A stretch of 64,000 bases of DNA from Branchiostoma floridae (GCF_000003815.2 NC_049989.1:16218522-16282521), one strand, 5' to 3'. Positions 12,379 to 24,928 are shown, numbered from the stretch's first letter. The notes: generated by a model from the letters alone, not told the origin. A program made the numbers and translations.

Positions 12379-12456
12379 ACTCATTCAAGGGGTGCCTGCG
12401 AAGGAAGTCCGGCCGGTCTCACTGATCGATACGAAACAATAAGGCAGCTGTCAAAG
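12379..12456 (+). other. Possible 5' untranslated exon of SRRM2
   Basis: A G+C-richer 78-bp block sits between a strong acceptor (tgttttgtgttttttacag ending at 12378) and a plausible donor (tcaaag then gtagga). It contains no ATG. Joined to the 43-nt leader at 24886-24928, the whole 121-nt leader would have no upstream ATG. One frame is open across all 26 codons, so an internal coding exon of another transcript is possible, but that frame hits a stop soon after joining the 24886 exon. No transcript evidence is available. Confidence 0.3.
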
Positions 12457-12730
12457 GTAGGACAACTACAATTCCCAATAGGTATGATTTTTTTCGGTCG
12501 TTGACCCAGGAGCGTGCGTGTACTCTACAAGATCACTACCACTGAGCATGAAATTTTCCTGTTACTAAACCTGGCCTGCATTAGCGATGAATTATTCACG
12601 GACGTTCAACTGAACACAGTTATACTGCATTTGACAGACCCGTGGCAAAAATCGGTCTTCCATTTCGTGTCATTGTAAATGATTTCCCATAGTCTATAAC
12701 ATTTATTGTTAGGATCGCTTATACGTCTAT

Positions 12731-12974
12731 CAGGGTTGTAGCCAGCACCCGTCCTTCCGTTCTTTGACGGAATTTTGCATGGGGACGGAAAATTTTTGTG
12801 CCCATTCCGTCCTCTGAACAAAATTTAACGCTCAAAATGCAGGAAATAGTGTTTCGTAGGGTCTGGATTTCAAAATTGTCCTTGGGAGCATGCCTTCGGA
12901 CCCCCCTAGGAATGATGCGCCAAAGCCATTCAAACGAGGGGACAGAAAATGATTTCTGGCTGGCTACAACCCTG
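12731..12974. mobile_element. hAT-type MITE with perfect 8-bp target duplication, copy 1
   Basis: The termini cagggttgtagccagc and ctggctggctacaaccctg are inverted repeats, flanked on both sides by acgtctat (12723-12730 and 12975-12982). An 8-bp duplication with CAGGG termini is the hAT signature. The interior carries ccgtccttccgttctttgac and ctcaaaatgcaggaaatag, shared with copies at 13763, 16367 and 26698. No transposase frame. Confidence 0.92.
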
Positions 12975-12982
12975 ACGTCTAT

Positions 12983-13762
12983 ATAAACTCAATATAGTTG
13001 GTTGGGTGTGGGGTAGAAGATCTGATTTTGTGTGCTGAGATTGATTGATGCTTGCACATTAAGTTGTTAGAGCAGTAAATGTGGTTGACTACATTGTTTG
13101 GCCCATTTCGATCTGACCTGACCCAAATTGCCCTGCAGCTGGGCCATTTGCTCATAAAAGTGGAAAATGAAAAATAGATTATTCATAAAAGAGAAGGAAA
13201 GAGACTGTTTTTTGGATTTGATGGGAGAATGAAAACAAGAAAGGAACAGGCCAATCATACTAAACTTGGAAGTAGGGACGTAAACTTGGATGTAGAGATA
13301 TTTGGTGAGTGTTTGCAATAATAATTTAAACGCAATCTATGTGTGCTTGGAACCGTTGGTTCTGTTATGATATATTGATGGATGATTGCAATATTGGAAC
13401 CTATTTTGTAAATATATGAAGTAATTTTTCAGTGGCAAAATGTTTTATTGCCACCGTGTACTCCTGAGAGAACTGTAAATGGATTCAAGTTTGTAGGGTT
13501 ATGAGAGGAAAGCAATTGTTATGTTTCCCAGAAAGGAAACATTCTGTTTTTGTCGACATTCGTTTTTATCTTTTTCCTGGATCCAATCAAAAGTCATGGT
13601 GGGGAAGAGGGTGATTTGCGTAATCAAAAAGTTGCTATGATGAAAATTCAGTGGTCGTCTAGTGGCCATGAAAACCGCTGGGAAACATTTCGCATTTTTC
13701 TGAAAATGTTTCCTCTCTAGTTTACATTCTTTATAGTTCAGGATTGAAAGAGGTCATAGCAT
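12983..13762. other. Noncoding stretch, no gene recognised
   Basis: AT-rich sequence between two copies of the hAT-type family. An 83-codon - strand frame at 13067-13318 is Phe/Ser/Gln-rich and has no recognisable domain. Confidence 0.5.
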
Positions 13763-14020
13763 CAGGGTTCCAGCCAGCATCCGTCCTTCTGTCCTTTTGA
13801 CGGAATGTTACGGCAAGGGATGGACAAAAATTTTGCCCATTCCGTCCTATTCGACAAAAATCGGCATGTAAAGATATTAAACAAATGAAAATTTGTAAAG
13901 ATCTCCAGACAGTTAGCACAGATGGCATTGAACCAAGCTGAGTCTACAGGAAATTCTGCCCCTCAAAATGCAGGAAATAGCATTTCAGAGGGTGTTAGAT
14001 TTCAAAATTTTCCCAGACCC
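13763..14020 (+). mobile_element. hAT-type MITE copy 2, right end lost or degraded
   Basis: It starts cagggttccagccagc and keeps the internal ccgtccttctgtcctttt and ctcaaaatgcaggaaatag, but fades near 14020 without the expected inverted terminus. The region to 14567 shows no gene. Confidence 0.75.
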
Positions 14021-14567
14021 TGCTCACAGCACATCAAGAAGTTTGAACCCTATGATAAATTCCCAGCTATTAAAAAGCTTGAGAAAGTTACTCAATGATA
14101 ATGTAACTTAACTCAAAAAAATCAGTACAGGAAAAAGTCTTAAGTCAGCAACGTCACAGGCAATTCACTGCCGTGTAGTGATAAGAAGAAGTACATTTCC
14201 CCATGGATTCACCCCATCACCCATTCACAGCAGCCTATTGATTGTTGGTTAGGCTCTCACCTGCTGTCCTTTTCCTTGTTATTTCGTGGCTAATGCGGGG
14301 CATTTTTGTGGGAAAAAGTGCTGAGAAAGCTTAGCTGTATCAGCGAAATCTCTCCATTCACAGGGTCTTGCAGAGATCGTCTTTCCGTTTGTACTACAAT
14401 GGTAGTACGATCGATGAGGCTGTGGAATTAGTTGCTTACCTCGCAGTCTCTTGTGACTGCTGTACTCCTAATTATCTTAAAGAGTTATAATGGTGGAGTT
14501 TCGAGAAGTGGCAAGTCAGCACAGAATGGAGGCCTAAACTTTCTGTGCTAAAAACATTTAAAAAGTT

Positions 14568-14840
14568 AAACCCTTCCCGCGCCTGATGGCGCATAGGGCG
14601 GCGCCCATCTCTGTTTCCTTAGCCCTGGGCCACATAACGCAATCACTACAGCGGGGGGCTAGTCCACTGGTAGTGGTGTGTGTTCAACTTCCATACTCTT
14701 TCCCGAATGCTGAGTGATGAGCAGAGAAAGCAGCATGTACCATTTTTAAAGTCTTTGGTATGACTCGGCCGGGGATCGAACTCTCGACCTACCAAATGCA
14801 AGGCGAACACTCTACCCACTAGGCCATTGCACCGGTCTTA
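14568..14840 (-). repeat. tRNA-derived SINE with A- and B-box-like motifs
   Basis: Read on the - strand from 14840, the head has an A-box-like gcctagtgggtagagtg and a B-box-like gagagttcgatccccgg, about 35 nt apart as in a tRNA gene. The arms do not close into a clean cloverleaf, so this is a SINE head rather than a functional tRNA. The body contains gatggcgcatagggcggc near 14587. Confidence 0.75.
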
Positions 14841-15289
14841 AAACATGTTCATACTATAACACAGCTAAGTCAGAGGAATCACAATCAATTGTGTCAGAAC
14901 CAATTTCTCAAGTTACATATGGCACATATTTCCCAGATGGCGCTCAGATATATCTTTTATTGACTCGTTTATTGATTATGATGCGATTTTTCCACCTTTC
15001 AGGCCCTTATAGAATGATATGTGGAGTTTCACCTATAGACATTAGAGTGGTAAAAAAAAAATCTAAAAGTTTCATTCAGTGTTTCATTTGAGAAGTTTTC
15101 TGCCAGAGAAAATTCCAATTGTAACTATAGGCAAAGAAAGAGGGTTTGTGTGGGTCCATTCAATCTGTTTATTGAAATGTAGAATTTGACCCAGATTTCC
15201 AGTTCTGTACTACAAAGTACATTGTATGAGAGGCCTTTTTTCTAAGCATAAAAGATAAAGTTAGTCCTATTTTTTACCTGTAGGGACAA

Positions 15290-15625
15290 TAGGTTGTTAT
15301 CTACTGTTTCTCACCACCTCACCTATCCCTTGACCTTCTAGTGGGTCTTTGGGGCACCATGACAATTTGTTTCACCACCCTCCTCCATCTAGCTCTGTCT
15401 TCCGCCACACGCATCGCTAAGGCAAGGTATTTGAGAGCAGAGCACAACCCTCTCCTTCACTGCCTTTTACCTCCCCAACCGATAGGTACCCATTTTTACA
15501 CCTGGACGGAAGAAGGAAGGTTGTATAAAGTGCCTTTTCCAAGGGCACAAGATTTGTAACATGACAGGATATGAACTCAGGACATCTGGGCTCTGGGCCA
15601 AGCACCCAGCGCGGTTATGGCACAT
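15290..15625 (-). repeat. tRNA-headed SINE sharing a core with 18143-18420
   Basis: The - strand head carries ctgagttcatatcctgtcat, a degraded B box. It is followed by ccttggaaaaggcacttta and a core ending gggtacctatcggttgggg, which parallels the 18143 element (aggaaaggcacttaacac, gagtacctagcttcagtt). Overlapping short frames on both strands are artefacts of the SINE. 14841-15289 and 15626-16366 hold no recognised gene. Confidence 0.7.
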
Positions 15626-16366
15626 AACCCTAATCATAATCTTTTTCCAATTGGTGCATATATAATAGAAACAGGCAATATGATAGCTAGGCTTTCCTGC
15701 TTTCATCTTGTGGTATTAAAAGCCAATTCGTCAGATTTTAGGGTGTTGTCTGCAAGCTGATAAGCTGGATGCAATAAGCCCACAAGTAGCTTATAGGATT
15801 TGCATTTTGGAGGAAATGAAATCTATTGCTGGAAAATCTTTTGAGGTGAACATTTGAGGTGAAGGTAATATTGCCAATGTTATTCTTGATTTCAACTCAT
15901 AGCAAAGTGTTTCTGCAAAGAAACAATTAACATAAATAAGTAAAATCCCTAAGATTGATGATTTTACCTTCCATCTAAATCTTCTTTGTACTGTTGACAT
16001 GAACATCCATACAGCATTAAAAGGCCAATTTCAATCTCTACAACTGGATAAAAATTGGAGATTTAATTTTGTAAATCTCCAAAAGAAAACCTCTGAAAAT
16101 GATTACGATTGAGTTGGCTGTAAATATTGTTTATCTGGATGTCTTAACCTTCATAAACATAAACATATCCATACATAACACCATATGCACACATCTGTCC
16201 TTTCTGGAAATATCAACTTAAATCGTTCCAGAAAACATTGCGTCAAAAATAATTTTTTAAAAGCCATGTCTTCTCTTTACTGTGTTCCCCAATTGATCCA
16301 GCTATCTCATGAATTGTTAATAGTAAATTGCAAAATAAATGGCCAATAGGTTTTTAGGGTTTGAAA

Positions 16367-16748
16367 CAGGTTTGTCTGTAGCCAGCCAGAAATCATTTTC
16401 CGTCCCCTCGATTTTGAATCCTATCGAGTGCCGAAGTTGCAAGACGTCGAGCCGAAGGCACAAGTTGAGTCAATGTTCCTAAGGGGTCCGGGGGCATGCT
16501 CCCCTGGAAATGTTTTAGATCTAGACCCTCTGAAATGCTATTTCCTGCATTTTGAGGTGTACATTTTGCTCTGACTAAGCTGTTCATCTGTTTTGGTGAA
16601 AAACTGTAACACAAGGGAGACAGTTTTTTATATCTTTACTGACTTAACATATAGATTTTTGTCCAGCACAGGGGATGGAATGGGAAAATTTTTTTTCTGT
16701 CCCCGGCTGCAAAATTCCGTCAAAGGACGGGCACTGGCTACAACCCTG
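16367..16748. mobile_element. hAT-type MITE copy 3 with perfect 8-bp target duplication
   Basis: It is bounded by gtttgaaa at 16359-16366 and again at 16749-16756. The left end is slightly degraded (caggtttgtctgtagccag); the right end is intact (ctggctacaaccctg). It is longer (382 bp) than copy 1 (244 bp) because of extra internal sequence. A 139-codon + strand frame at 16675-17094 starts inside it and has no recognisable domain. Confidence 0.92.
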
Positions 16749-16756
16749 GTTTGAAA

Positions 16757-17288
16757 GCCTTTGTGTAGAGATATTGTGCAACCAGGACGTAGCTTGTTTG
16801 ATAAAACTAATCTTCCTTCATGCCATCAATCAATCCATGAAGACTGCCTCTGGAATAGGAGCAGAGCTAATTACACCTGGTGCTGCTAATTGCCTCCTTG
16901 TGTGTAACCTATTAATGAATATGGATGTGATGTATTGTTTGCATGGTTGTGTGGGTCAGGTGGGCCCATTGTGTAGTGAGTTACATGAAGAAAAGAGTGA
17001 TTGCGTGCTCCACAATATAGTAGTTCACACCTCAGTTGTTTGCCGTGTGCTCAGAATGATTGGATCACTTAATCTTTGTCAAATGTTTTCATAGCATTAT
17101 TATAGGAATAATGTGAAAGAAAGAAGCCGTGCAATATTTTAGATGCAAGCCAGGATCATACATTTATATATTGGTTAAATGCATTGCCTACGAATCTTAA
17201 TTGGAGATCTAAGATTAAAGAATACATGTAGGTAACCAGCATTATCAAGAACGGTTGATTTATATTCCAGTCAAAAGAAACATTCATT
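16757..17288. other. Noncoding stretch, no gene recognised
   Basis: No splice-bounded coding block and no repeat recognised. Confidence 0.5.
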
Positions 17289-17674
17289 GGGCCTAGAAAA
17301 AAAAAATGTTGTGTTTCCTGTTTCAGTCCTGAAAAAATAGGATTGGGTGGTAGGGATTATCTTTTTTTCTTGTAATTTTTTTAGGCTGGCCAAAACTCTA
17401 GTGTGACATATTGCAATACAGTTGAACTGAAATGCATGAGGACATAAGTGTCTTTCAATGTCAAACTTGCATGTTGTGCATAAAAGATGCATTTATCTTT
17501 CATTAGATGACAGATATCGTGTTTTTACTTCAATAGGAAGCAGGCTCAATAAAAATTCTAACTGGAAGCTATATGACTCCACTGCCCACCCCCCCAAAAA
17601 AAAGTCTAGGCTCGGCAGGTTTTTCTAGGGTAGGTAGGGAAACAGGAAACACGACATTTTTTTCCTAGGCCTTA
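17289..17674. mobile_element. MITE family A, copy 2
   Basis: The left end ggcctagaaaaaaaaaatgt and right end aaacaggaaacacgacat with tcctaggcctta are inverted repeats matching 4667-5107. The interior shares tgactccactgcccaccc and ggaagcaggctcaataaaa. Confidence 0.88.
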
Positions 17675-17675
17675 T

Positions 17676-18142
17676 GGAAATCTTTCTCAAAGCAATAATA
17701 CCAGAGAAAAAATGTTTGTCAAATTTCTATCATTCTTTACAGACAGTTGTAGAATGGAAGACCTGTCAATTATCCTAACCAGTGGTCCAGCACAAAAGAG
17801 CCTGATTATAACAATGACAGACAATTGACAGTTGTTAGAGGATGAGACGTCCGTGATTTGTGTCTTTAGGAACTCCTCTGACGTCCGTGAGCGCACCGTG
17901 GCTGTCTGACATTTCCGCAGACAAGCTGACATTTTCCATCGCTGATTACCGTCCTCTCGGTCGGCTGCCTGTGACAAGACACAATCTCTTAACACGACTG
18001 TTACCAGTCTATTGAAAAGTCTTACTCTTCCATTACTGAGTCTGTGGGTCACCGTTTGCCTCAAGCGTTATATTTTACAGTCGACAAATATTAGTATCAA
18101 GGATGAATTTGTTGTGGTCAACTTATTTGCTGCTGTAATACT
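17676..18142. other. Unassigned block with a 125-codon - strand frame
   Basis: 17830-17990 is G+C-richer, and a - strand frame (18064-17687) crosses it. The translation has no domain, signal or membrane segment that I recognise, and no clean splice pair bounds it. It could be a conserved noncoding segment; coding is possible but unsupported. Confidence 0.35.
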
Positions 18143-18420
18143 TGTGGCGTTGTGTTGGGGTAGTGGTTGGGTAGTAGGGCGCAGACACAAATGGTCCGGG
18201 GTTTGAATCCCCTGACATGCCTCGAAGTTGTGTCCTTAGGAAAGGCACTTAACACAAATTTCCTCACTTAACTCAGGTGAGCAATGAGTACCTAGCTTCA
18301 GTTAGGGATGTCCCTCGGAAGGGAAGTTGTATTGAGGTCCTGTGTTCGAGGACAGCCATACAATGTACTTCAACTTGAGGCTCAAGCATGTAAAAGAACC
18401 CAGCACACTTGTTGGAAAGA
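18143..18420 (+). repeat. tRNA-derived SINE, nearly full length
   Basis: The head has A-box-like ggggtagtggttgggtag and B-box ggggtttgaatcccc. The body is aggaaaggcacttaacaca, cctcacttaactcaggtga, gagtacctagcttcagtta and catgtaaaagaacccagca. A second copy lacking most of the head is at 27575-27803. It is non-autonomous and would be mobilised by a LINE. Confidence 0.85.
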
Positions 18421-18888
18421 GTAGGCATTCTAATAAGGTTGCTAAAAACACTGGAAGATTTTAGAGGAAATAATGATCTCAGTGAGTACAATGCACCTAA
18501 TATTATACACATAAAACATACCAGTCACAATCTGTAATATCCCTTTCCAGCCTCAACTCAATTCGACTTGATATAGACTTGATATTTCTTTCTTATTTTT
18601 CTGCATAGGACACTTACTTCTATTTTTGAAAGTTCTTTGAATTTGTTTTCTGCATAATAGGTTTTCGTTTAAAGAATTTTTTGAAACGTACAAGTCATGT
18701 ACTTTCTCCCTTTACATACGTGTAATTCTATTGGCATTTGTGGTTGAAATTTTGTATTTATGATAAACTGTTTGAACGCCCATAAATACGTTAGGAAGGA
18801 ATTATTGCACCCTAAATCTTATGACCTGGAAAGCTGAGACAAAAATCAATAAGGTCCCACTGTCTCTCGGCCTATTTTGTCACCATAA

Positions 18889-19244
18889 GGCCACACCAAT
18901 TTTATTTGTCGTTTCTCGGATTTCCGACCTTATTTTTTCCGATTTGAAAAAAAAACAAAACTTTTCAAATTAATGGCCGCACCTTGTGTTGACAAAATTT
19001 CACTGCCTCTCCTTTCTCTAATTAACTATGACTGTGCTTTAGGTGCCTATTTTGGATTGTATGTTCATTCTTTTTCTTCAAACTTTGGACTTTGCTACCA
19101 GGGACCCCCTATAATTGTTGAAAGTTTAGGTTTTCCTGTCCGATCTCTCCTACACCCGACTTAAAAAAATTTTTTTTTTTTTCAGACTGAACCAATTTAT
19201 TTCTGAAAAAAATCCAAGAAATAACAAATAAAATTGGTGTGGCC
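18889..19244. mobile_element. TIR family B (GGCCACACCAATTT), copy 1
   Basis: The left end ggccacaccaattttattt and right end aataaaattggtgtggcc are inverted. Just inside, each arm has tctcgg/aagaaataacaaa-type sequence. Other copies are at 26301-26540, 48545-49428 and a half copy from 56703. A poly-T run occurs at 19169-19182. Confidence 0.85.
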
Positions 19245-19500
19245 GAAGCTGTATATTATGAATGACTGATTAGAACTAATTTGAAGGCCACTAATGCTGG
19301 GAAACGCAAGAATTATTTTAAATTCTATAGTTAAAAGGAGACCCTGTATTGATTTTGTTGCTCTGGTCTTTAGTTTGATTTCTTGGTAGTTTTGTAATTT
19401 GATGAAGTAAAAAGTCAATTAAGACATTTGAAAAAAAAGCCCTGTCTTGTGCCATGGACTGTTTTTGATAACGTTGTCAACAAGCAACAGATCTTTGATA

Positions 19501-19729
19501 CCCCTGACACATTAATTTGGCAAAAATCGATCGGACTATGATTCTGAGGAAATTGCCCGAGCCTTGCTTATGATTATAACTTTATTGCACAACAATTGTA
19601 CAAGGTACAAAGTATGGCTTATATGTGACAGGGAAGGTTTTTAGGTGAAAAATAGTGCAACCCTCTGTCGATCTTAAATATGGCCGATCTTCCATCGATA
19701 CGTCCGAAGATCGTGGATAATGTGACGGG
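19501..19729. mobile_element. Short element with CCC...GGG termini, copy 1
   Basis: It shares ttattgcacaacaattgtac, aaggtacaaagtatggctta, ctctgtcgatcttaaatatg and cttccatcgatacg with 44717-44928. The ends are imperfect inverted repeats (cccctgacacatta against cccgtcacatta). No coding frame; superfamily unassigned. Confidence 0.78.
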
Positions 19730-20755
19730 TATTAAGCAACCTGTTAAAGATGGCAGAAAATATGAGATTCCTAAATTGTAAATTTATTCTGGTGCACTAT
19801 GCTTCAATTTTGATGCCACAAGTATGGCATTTCTCGCTAACGTTATATCCCAAACTTTTGGTAATTTATCTCTTCTCAGCAAAAACGTATAGAACCATTG
19901 AGAAAGTTGAAAGCAGTTAAGTGGCACAGAAATGATACTCCAATTAAGAGGCTATCAATGGCAATTATCTCAATTTTCCTTCTAATCTACCTGACCTCCC
20001 TTTTAACGTTATCTTCTACCATATTTCGGTTGACCCAAAAGATTTCCATTATTCAATCAGCATTGGTCGGCACGTTGTAAAAGTGTTTTACACTGAATAT
20101 TCATGTATTACTCTGGAGAGAATGCGTTCTTGCTACTAGCAATATGACGACGCCAGGCTATAAAGGGTCGGTGGCACATAAACCATAAGGCAGGCCGTAT
20201 GAAACAAAAACTACCCACATTTCGGAATGGGAAATCAATGAGTGTTTCTGGGAGAAACTGATTTGCTGTTCTATTTTTACGACCGCTGATGGGATGGTTG
20301 GGTGGTCTGAAGTGGTTTCGCGAGAAATAGCGGAATGAGAGCGAAGGTAGGAGATTCTATTATGCCGTCTTTACGTTAGAAGAGGGATATATTTCTTAGA
20401 ACTCTTGATCTAAATCTGGAAAATGCTAGTCAATTTGGGATGGATATTTTGGCTTTTGAACATAGCCTTTTGTAATGCAGGCATTCAAGAGATGGATCCC
20501 TTTTAGGATAAGATTGTACGTTAGTTCCTGAATGGATGCACGTTTGCATGAAAATGTGTGTTATGTGTTCATTGTAAGATAAGGCCACAGGAATTTGATT
20601 TGTATGTTGTCAAATTTTTGAAAATAACTGATGAATATCAGCATGAAGACAGAGTTTGATAGCAATGTCTGTAGCCTGATATACAAAGTTTTAGGTAGTG
20701 AATATGGCAAAATGTATGTTTTTCTCCTTAGCCCTATATGTATGTTTCTAAGATA
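19730..20755. other. Unassigned noncoding stretch
   Basis: No gene. 20100-20390 is a G+C-richer island without repeat copies in the window, so it is a candidate conserved regulatory element, with no specific motif. Confidence 0.4.
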
Positions 20756-21035
20756 GCTACAGAATGAGATGTAGTGCATCATAAATCATCAGTTTGTAAA
20801 TGCAATCAACTCAAAAGAAAAGAAGAAAGAAAAACAGAGAAATTAACGATTTAAGTTTGAAGTAAAATTTCTGACAATTTGCACAGTGATTTACAGAAAA
20901 ATGTATTCCAAGCCCTGCATGACTGAAATAGTTACAGAATGAGATGTAGTGCATCATAAATCATCAGTCAGCAAATGCAATCAACTCAAACAAAAAAAGA
21001 AATTCAGAGAAATTGAAGATTTAAGTTTGAGGTCT
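20756..21035 (+). repeat. Two-copy direct duplication, about 178-bp spacing
   Basis: The phrases acagaatgagatgtagtgca, tcataaatcatcagt, aatgcaatcaactcaaa and atttaagtttga appear at about 20758-20865 and again at 20935-21030. Confidence 0.85.
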
Positions 21036-23404
21036 CTCCTTGGTGCTGAAAGTTGTGGAGTTAGGAATAGGAAATGATGGAAAGAAGAAATTAAAGAAAG
21101 CACGCCTCTGAGGAGCCTGCTTGTTGAACGACCATTGCCAATTTTTAAAATCATATTATTAGTCAACAAAATTCATATCTATTCTTTGAGATGTAACTGG
21201 AACTACTGATTCATTAGGACAAAAAGTTGTCTGTGGTTTGAAACTTTTGCAACATGTAAATACACTTATCTGTTAAGGATCAGGTAACCAGGTCTAATCA
21301 ATGCCTACTGTGTGTTTCTTGTTAGCCTAGGCTTGGACTTGTCAGGTCTGGTAAGAGTGACAGATTATCCATGTGTACCTCAAATTGTGCTATGATTAAA
21401 AACTCACCCTCTGAGTTTTACCATTTCTTGTGTCTGTAGTAACCAGGGTTCTAGCCAGGATTTTATTTTAGCGTAATGGTGTGGAAGGAGGTCTTGGTCC
21501 TTCCACTGTGAGATTTTGAGAATGTAGAGTAAAAAGTTGGTATGATAAGGGTAGCTGTGAAATAACTCAGTCTGTTAACATCACATATAATTTGACTTCT
21601 TGATCAGTTTGGAGAGGCATATCATCATTTTTCATATTTAATTAGACATTTTCCAACAAGTAAATGATAGCAAAGTACCACTAAGCTAGTTGAAGATAAG
21701 CATAGTGGTCTTCATTTTAGCGTGGTGGTTGCAAATTATAGTGTAATGGCCCGTTACGCTAAAAATGCTCTCAAGATACATAGATGAAGGTTAGACATCC
21801 AGGTTAGAAATCCAGGTAAAATCGTGGTATACATATCTGTCTTCACCTGCTTTGCATATCAATTCATGATTAGGATATAAAACCTGCTCTTCAACAATAT
21901 TTTCTCAGTGTAACCGAAAGTTCCTAGGTGTCACTGACAAAAGGCAGTGGATGCTACCTGAAATGTATGACCGTTTTTATTATATCCAGTTGCTTGAGTA
22001 ACTGCTGTTTTGCAAAGGCAGTCAAGAGTACATTTGTTGTAATGGTAGTGGCTTTTCTTTGTTAGTGGAAAAATGCAAGTTTGATTAAGCTGTGTACCAA
22101 ATCATGGCGGAGATGTCGGCTCGGTAGAGAGAGACAAATAGGTTTGTTGTGATCAAACTCATTCCTGTAGACTTCCGATAATATAGGTGACTTTGTGGTG
22201 CATTGTCAAAACACAGCAGGCCAAATGAATAGTCGACAGATGTTCAGCTTAATAAGCTTATTCATCTTAGGCTTTTAAATCTAGATTAATATAAAATTAT
22301 GGTGTATCATTAATTTTCATCAAGAAATTTGGGCATCGTCCTCTAGTATTACATGCTTGTTACTTGATATCTTTCCTCAAAAACTACTTCAGTGCTGTGT
22401 CCATGTCAGATCTATACAGTGACTCCCCAACTTGAATCTTGTTATCTCCGATCGTTGAAAGGCTCAATTATATTCCAGTCAGTGTTGGCAAGAGCGCAGG
22501 ATAAGATATATCAAATTGGCTGCCGCATGTCGATGACGGTACATTACTCTTCCAAATAAGCTTAATTGTAGAATTGCCATGCTTCTGCTGTTGGGTTGAC
22601 TTATTGTCTTATAGGGATCGCGTTGTATTGCCAATTATTTGTGCCATTTCCGACACCTTATATATATCAGTATGACCACTCAAAACGTTCCATTTTAAAG
22701 ATGAAAATAGAATCTTTCGTAAATGGATAGCTGTTAAAAAGGAATAATACAAAAACATAACCCTTACCTCTCTGAGAAGTGGACTGTCCCGCCCGCCAAA
22801 TTGCCCCCTAGGGGGTACCCATTGATTAGCCACAATTTCAGCACGACGGGAATGTTCTGAGGAGGAGCAGGTGCGATGGTTTGTACTATCTGTGATGTGG
22901 TTTTATCCGTCTTGTGTTGTCAAATGTCCTAGAGGTTAGACGTGGGGTACGTTACATGTACAGTGTCGTCTTGGGTCTTAGAGAATCTGCTTGATGATTT
23001 CAGTTTCAAAACATGTGTAGTCAAACAGCATAGCACTCTGCTGTGATGCTATCTTCATTGTAGCCTGTATAGTTTTTGTAAGAGTGATGCATGAGTGTGG
23101 GTGCATATGGACGGCCTATCAACTATCGTAATTAATGGCATCGTTGGACATACATGACAAGGACCTGAACCTTTGACATACCGAGGTTGTAACTTGTCAG
23201 TCTGTCTGCAGTTAAGTCTTGATCCATGACAGTTCACTAATACGTGTGCCTTACGCGTGTCTATGTGTACGTGTTGTAGATAATCGGCCTTACTGAGACA
23301 TACTGCAAAAGAATGAAGTAGACTACATTCCTGGACCATGTCGGATGTGTTTACTGTAGGCACCTTACACATACTAATGGTTTGTAGCCAGCCAGGGGAG
23401 AGTC
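21036..23404. other. Noncoding stretch with dispersed-repeat fragments
   Basis: 21446 onward starts cagggttctagccagg and contains several agcgtaatgg-type phrases up to 21770, likely a degraded hAT-class element of another family. 21900-22010 carries tgtcactgacaaaaggcagt and atccagttgcttgagtaact, related to 41715-41840. 22430-22560 is a non-repetitive, mixed-composition block. No gene is recognised. Confidence 0.45.
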
Positions 23405-23765
23405 CAGGCATCATTTGGACGTGCTGTTCTTAAAATAACTAGAAATTGGACGTACTAGATGCTCTTACACAGGGGAGCAGATCCTCTGGCAAGCATGAAA
23501 TTATGATTGACCAGGGATGCGACTAGGACGTTGGTGGTCACAGTCTTCTGGTGTGACATCTCTGACAGTAATTTTACCCTTCAGGATACTTTAGAATGTA
23601 CTTGTTCAACGTGACATTCTCGATAACCCTGCTCCATAGATGGTGGATGCCCCCAGGACCCCCCCCCCCCTAGAATAGTCATTCCTACATCGCTTACTGC
23701 AAATCACCAAGAAATTTGGACTCCTGATGATAAAATCCTACCTATTATAAAGAGCCTGTTCATAG
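23405..23765 (-). repeat. Dispersed repeat, inverted partner of 9935-10280
   Basis: Reverse-complement match to 9935-10280 over most of its length (ggggagcagatcctctgg, tgattgaccagggatgcg, ggtggtcacagtcttctg). A run of about 13 C at about 23659-23671 lies inside. 23766-24885 shows no gene, apart from a half copy of the CAGGGTTGGACAAGT element at about 24646-24720. Confidence 0.75.
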
Positions 23766-24928
23766 CTGAAAGCCCAATGGTCTTTGTAGTGGACCAAGCC
23801 CTAGCACTGTAATGTAATGTCATGAGGCGTGATATGGCCAGAGAGCTGCGCCCTTTGCCCCTGTGCTTGACCATGTGTCTGTGGTCAGCATGGTTCACAA
23901 CATTCATCTGGCCATGTCGTAAATCCGAGTCCCAGGCAGGCTATCTCTAGCTGTCAATTTTTTTCCGCCCCACTCTTTATTTATTTATTGAAATTTACCA
24001 CGTTTGTGGAAGGATTGACATAACAGGTGACCATAGCTTTTCAAGATGTCAACCCGGAGACCAGTCTGTTTGTTTGATTCACTCACACCGGAAAGGACCC
24101 GCTACTCTTTTTCGATGAGTGTGGTTGGTTCTTACATGACCGTGGAGTGTGACTTGTTTCAACTGTAAAGCGAATACTCCATTTTCACCCTATACTGCTA
24201 AAGTACATTATAGATCCCGATGAATTTAAAGGTTTTTTTTACCGTATTCCTTATAATGAACAAATGCTGCAATCAATACGATTTCATTTGTGTCTATTAT
24301 TATCACATGAAAAGTTGTATAAAGCTCGAAGTATGACAATAAGATGTATGCTCACCAAAGACATAGGTCAGAAGTCTTCTCTGTTCAAGTTATCGACTTC
24401 TAAATAATTGATGATAAGAAACATTGCAGTGTGCGAAATTCATCCCATAGGAGTCTCAGCCATAGACAGATTTTATCAGAAGCACATTTTGTACAAAGAT
24501 GATATGACATGGTTTTACATGATTGTACTTGATTGTGTAGTTTGGGAGTTGCTGGAGTTACTATATGTAGTTTCAAAGGTGAAATTGCTGGAGTTACTAC
24601 ATGAATTTCAAAGGTGAAATTTTCACATACATGTAGTCAGCCAGGGTTAGACAAGTTTTAAGAATTCTCTTGCTGTTTAGGGCAAGTACATAGAAGATCT
24701 ACTGGCTTGAAACAACTTTTTACTAGACTGAAATCTACTAGACTACATGTCCCTTAAATTATATATACAATCTTCCTACAGGTAAATGCCATTCGGGTAC
24801 AGCTGTGTAGACTGTATATTGCATCAAAAAGTACCTAAAGATTGCAAACTTTGAATGTAAGTCTTGTTCTTATCTTTTGCTACAGGACAGTTCCTGAGTC
24901 TCTGAGGACGTTCTGACTCGACAGCAAG

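Noticed and set aside
14765-14840. Possible tRNA gene on the - strand
   Set aside because: A- and B-box-like motifs are present, but the arms do not pair properly and it is joined to a SINE body.
16675-17094. 139-codon + strand open frame
   Set aside because: It begins inside a hAT-type MITE (16367-16748) and runs into unassigned DNA, with no domain, splice context or coding-like composition.
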